Assembly (NCBI GenBank): GCA_951230915.1
Contig: OX579637.1
Span: 7,812,001 to 7,876,000 of the forward strand
Length of the DNA stretch: 64,000 bases
From: Antitrichia curtipendula
Lineage: Eukaryota > Streptophyta > Bryopsida > Hypnales > Leucodontaceae
Direction of reading: 5' to 3'
Shown: positions 61,181-64,000 of the stretch, one piece after another
How positions within the stretch are numbered: position 1 is the stretch's first letter
Layout of the letters: every line of letters begins with the position of its first letter
Notes under the pieces: generated by a model
The model's input: the letters and a program-made list of their open reading frames with translations, nothing else
Databases searched by the model: none
Told to the model about the DNA's origin: nothing
Made by a program: the position numbers and the translations under genes

Positions 61181-63260
61181 ATTATGTATAACTAGATAGA
61201 TGTATAGAATGAAATACCGGAAGTTGTACAAAGCGAACGTATGTAATTATGTAAAGCCTTTATTAGTTTACCATGTACTTCAATGGATTTATAAAATATG
61301 TACTTTTATTGTTTTCTTTCCACCTCATGTATTATTGCTTCGCCTTTGTCTATTTCTGTAATCTATTGGACCTTTTTGTAATAGTATAGAAGAAGCTTGT
61401 ATGCTTAGATGGTAGGTAAAAGAATGTTCTATTTTATTTTTGGTGAAGCTCTAAAGTCCAAAGTCCATTTTTTGGCCCAAACCACCCTAAACCACCACTT
61501 TTGCTATGTTCACCTATGAATGAAACTTTCCAATTTTTTTTTGAAATGAACCAAAGGATTTTGTTCTACACTTTAACACTTGTCTTAGATGACGTGATAA
61601 AAAATTTGTGATGTTTGACTGTATGGATTGAAAATTATTAGCATTCAAAGTGAAAGAAGCAAATTTATTTCAAGAAGTTGCTAGGATTGCCCGCTCCACA
61701 AAAAAATCCATAACTTTTCCATTTTGTAGATTTTTTTGTCTACCCGGAGTCTTGGACCACCCGGGGTTCCGATCTCCCCTGTTTTAGGTTATTGTGGCAT
61801 ACCCTTTGCTCCTAGGCACCAATTGAAATAGAAATTGTATTATGAATAAACTCATAAGTTTATCTATCATTCTATTTTATCATTCTTATGAAAAAGTATT
61901 CAAAAGTTTCAGTAAAAATTGAGATCATAAGAGCCTATCGAAAATCCATTTTGTCCCTCGCAGCAAGAACAATGAGAGTATGTTACTTTAGGGGCTAAGA
62001 AATAAAAACAATGGAAATTCTATACCAAAGCAAGAAATAATTAACAAATTATTTTATTGCTTCATATTTGATGAAATCTCCTTTAAGTCTTTAGAATTAA
62101 ACCAAAAAATAATTCACGTTTTGTAACTTTTGCTCTATTAGTTTTAATCTTTTTTTAGTTGGACTATTGATTGACTACTCCATCATGTTTATTTTTAAAT
62201 CCAAAGTTTACAAATTAAAGTATTGAACATTTTCCATTTTTTCTCAAATGGCATTATGGAAATCAAATGATCAAAGTCTAATATCTTGCAATTGCTAACT
62301 TGATAAGGTCACGCTACATGAAATTTATTTGAAAATCAATTGAAATAAATGACTTTATGAATGGCGATCCTATATTTGAAAGTCTTAAATTGAATAGATT
62401 CTAATTTTTTCTTTTCATTTCATTTCAAGATGAACATGGTGAAATGACAACTTGGAGTTTTTTTTGGCAATAATTAGCATAGGGCCTACATGGCTTAATA
62501 TTTTTGAATTTCTTGCCATATAGTCAGTGTAAAATCAATTTAGCAACTTCTCTAATTAGAAATTCAATAACGAATTTTAATCCCTAGAATCCTAGATGCC
62601 CAAGTCATGTTTTGAGCTTCTACAAATTTGCTCTAAATTGAACAAAATGTCAACATTTTGATTAGGTGACTAGGTGTATCAATTAAAAAAAAATTGTAAC
62701 CATCAAAATTCAAACAAGACATGTTACAAATCTCATAGGTCGCTAAAACACAACAATATCACTTATAGAGTAAAAGATAATAATGTTTGAACATGAGGGT
62801 GTTAAAACTACAAAAATGATGTGAAGTCTTCCAATCCTCTTTTCAGTTTTCACAAGTCAAATTTAAAAAGTTTTTGACCAAAAAAATATGAGTTTAAATT
62901 GCCTAACATGTATAACCCCAATCAATTTATGGCTCTTAAAAATACACTCTATATTTTTTTTTTAATTTTAAATAAATTTTGAATGTGATTTTTTCTCCAA
63001 AATCTAGTGTTTTCGAGGTACATTTCCAAAAGCTCTCAATGCTACAAGAAGTCAAGATTGCAATGGGTACCCTTGCACAAAGTCTTGAAACGAAAAATCA
63101 CTATCATTTAATTTTAAGAATAGACTGTTGATGCTATAACTAGACTTCAAGAAGAACTTCCTAAAAATAGCAACTTGGATACTACTAAAAATAGCAACTT
63201 GGTTAGGTTTTATTTAACTTCAAAGTTTTGCCAACACCAAATTTGGGTGCCTCGGGCATT
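61181..63260. other. AT-rich tail of giant hAT
   Basis: Two kilobases, AT-rich, without a supported gene. Between the RING gene and the right terminal array. A short direct repeat CTAAAAATAGCAACTTGG occurs at 63162-63179 and 63184-63201. Confidence 0.5.
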
Positions 63261-63263
63261 TAG

Positions 63264-63640
63264 GCAAAAAATCCATCCAGATGCCCGTCCACATGCTCGT
63301 CCAATCGTCCATCCAGTTATTTGTCTAGATGCCCATCTATACAACCGTCTAGTTACCCGTTTAGATGCCCGTCCACACAACCATCCAGTTACCCATCCAC
63401 CCGCTCGTCCACATGCCCGTCCAGTTTTTCGTCCACATACCCGTCCATCACGCCCATGCCGTGCCCGTTGACGGAAGCTCTCCCGTCCAGCGCGCCCGCC
63501 GACAATTAACGTCCATCCATTTCCATAGTTTTCATCCTCTGTCAACGATTCTCATCCAGATTTCATCTTGACGGACGCCAGGGTTGAATCCTGACATCCG
63601 TCTGGACATCCTGACGGACGGACAGGACGTGACGGGGACA
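63264..63640. repeat. Right subterminal CCGTC array
   Basis: Some twenty-five variants of a 10-20-bp unit around GCCCGTCCA / ACCCATCCA, in opposite orientation to the left array's GACGG, reaching to within 15 bp of the right terminus. Fits subterminal transposase-binding repeats. Confidence 0.8.
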
Positions 63641-63646
63641 ACCCTG

Positions 63647-63960
63647 AGTCCCGTAGTCCCAGAGTTGGCGTGAGGTCAGTCTTGGTGATGTGAGTGAGGG
63701 GTTTCTGATTGACAATGGATATTGGAACTTTCTTGTCATCGCCAATGAGTTCATCATTCTCCCAGGCGTCGAACACCTCCGTCCAAAGTTCCCAGGTCTT
63801 CTCTTTGATGAAGATAAGGGGCAACTTGGAGGACACCTTCTCATCGACGAAATGCGCCATGACCTTGAGCTTTGCTGCTTGCGATCGTGCACTCAACATT
63901 CAGAACAAGAACTATATATGACGTTTGTAACTCACAATCTAAGGCTCAGCCAAAATTACT
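63647..63960 (-). pseudogene. Gene H, 5'-most part in window
   Basis: Minus-strand exon read from about 63885 down to the hAT edge: AAKLKVMAHFVDEKV, KEKTWELWTEVFDAWENDELIGDDKK, then HITKTDLTPTLGLRD. Across the giant hAT this frame meets 45892 directly (LRD followed by LDL, then TGA). The exon start is uncertain because a TGA lies just upstream (about 63906) and several AG sites are possible. The domain is not recognised; the gene continues beyond the right edge of the window. Confidence 0.5.
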
Positions 63961-63972
63961 GAATCCACGAGG

Positions 63973-63991
63973 TATCGGTTGCCAGTCGACA
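63973..63991. repeat. 19-bp palindrome variant upstream of gene H exon
   Basis: TATCGGTTGCCAGTCGACA differs from the consensus TATCGGCTGSCAGCCGATA by transitions. It sits in the presumed intron before the 63.7-kb exon. Confidence 0.7.
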
Positions 63992-64000
63992 CACAAAAAT

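Larger units (their letters stand above)
45893..63646 (+). mobile_element. Giant multigene hAT transposon, 17.75 kb
   Basis: Terminal inverted repeats are CAGGGTTGTC at 45893 and GACAACCCTG ending at 63646; flanks carry a near-identical 8-bp duplication. The ends match the hAT MITE at 43081-43495. Contents in order: CCGTC array, transposase gene (+), kinase-like gene (-), CCGTC array, AT-rich spacer, CCGTC array, coiled-coil RING gene (+) split by E1, AT-rich tail, CCGTC array. Without E1 it is about 13.9 kb, far longer than ordinary hAT elements of 2-5 kb. It sits in a gene H exon, and the host frame is continuous when it is left out. All three genes are defective in this copy. Confidence 0.88.

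Overview
The window is nuclear DNA of a plant-lineage (streptophyte) eukaryote with a repeat-rich genome. The evidence is an 18-exon GT-AG gene for a plant-type p300/CBP histone acetyltransferase, a Stowaway MITE inside one of its introns, CACTA-like MITEs and a plant-type hAT transposase. I cannot name the species. I found no rRNA, tRNA, CRISPR or bacterial-style operon.

Layout. 1-3.1 kb: the end of a CACTA-like element beside a copy (E4) of an unclassified element family, here called E. 3.1-4.7 kb: a decayed DUF7869-type gene cut by E4. 4.8-5.5 kb: a large, nearly perfect inverted repeat. 7.2-18.4 kb (minus): the one intact gene, a HAC1-like acetyltransferase; its 18 exons join without a frame break into 1,892 codons plus stop. 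21.7-23.6 kb (minus): two pseudogenes, one FCP1/NIF phosphatase-like. 25.4-27.6 kb: an internally deleted E copy (E5). 28 kb: minisatellites.

31-64 kb is one nested structure. A minus-strand host gene ('gene H', FCP1-like domains near its 3' end) runs from beyond the right edge to about 30.9 kb. It has been split twice. A giant hAT element (45,893-63,646; 17.75 kb; near-identical 8-bp target duplication) sits in its 5' half. An E element (E2, 35,944-44,379; target duplication ACTCC) sits in its middle. E2 contains a second E element (E3, duplication GCTTC), a hAT-derived MITE (duplication ATTTGCTC) and a CACTA-like MITE (duplication ATC). The giant hAT contains E1 (duplication GGCGT). With the insertions mentally removed, the gene H reading frame runs through both breaks.

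The giant hAT carries three genes: a BED/DUF659-type transposase, a protein-kinase-like gene and a coiled-coil RING-finger gene. Each gene is preceded by a CCGTC/GACGG-rich array, and a fourth array lies at the right end. I regard this as the best candidate for an undescribed system: a multigene hAT transposon with kinase and RING cargo and shared cis-motif arrays. All three genes are decayed here, mostly by stops that single C-to-T transitions could create, so the copy looks inactive. Secondary novelties are the E family (short TGTCGTAG inverted ends, 5-bp duplications, a coiled-coil protein) and a 19-bp palindrome scattered through gene H and its introns.
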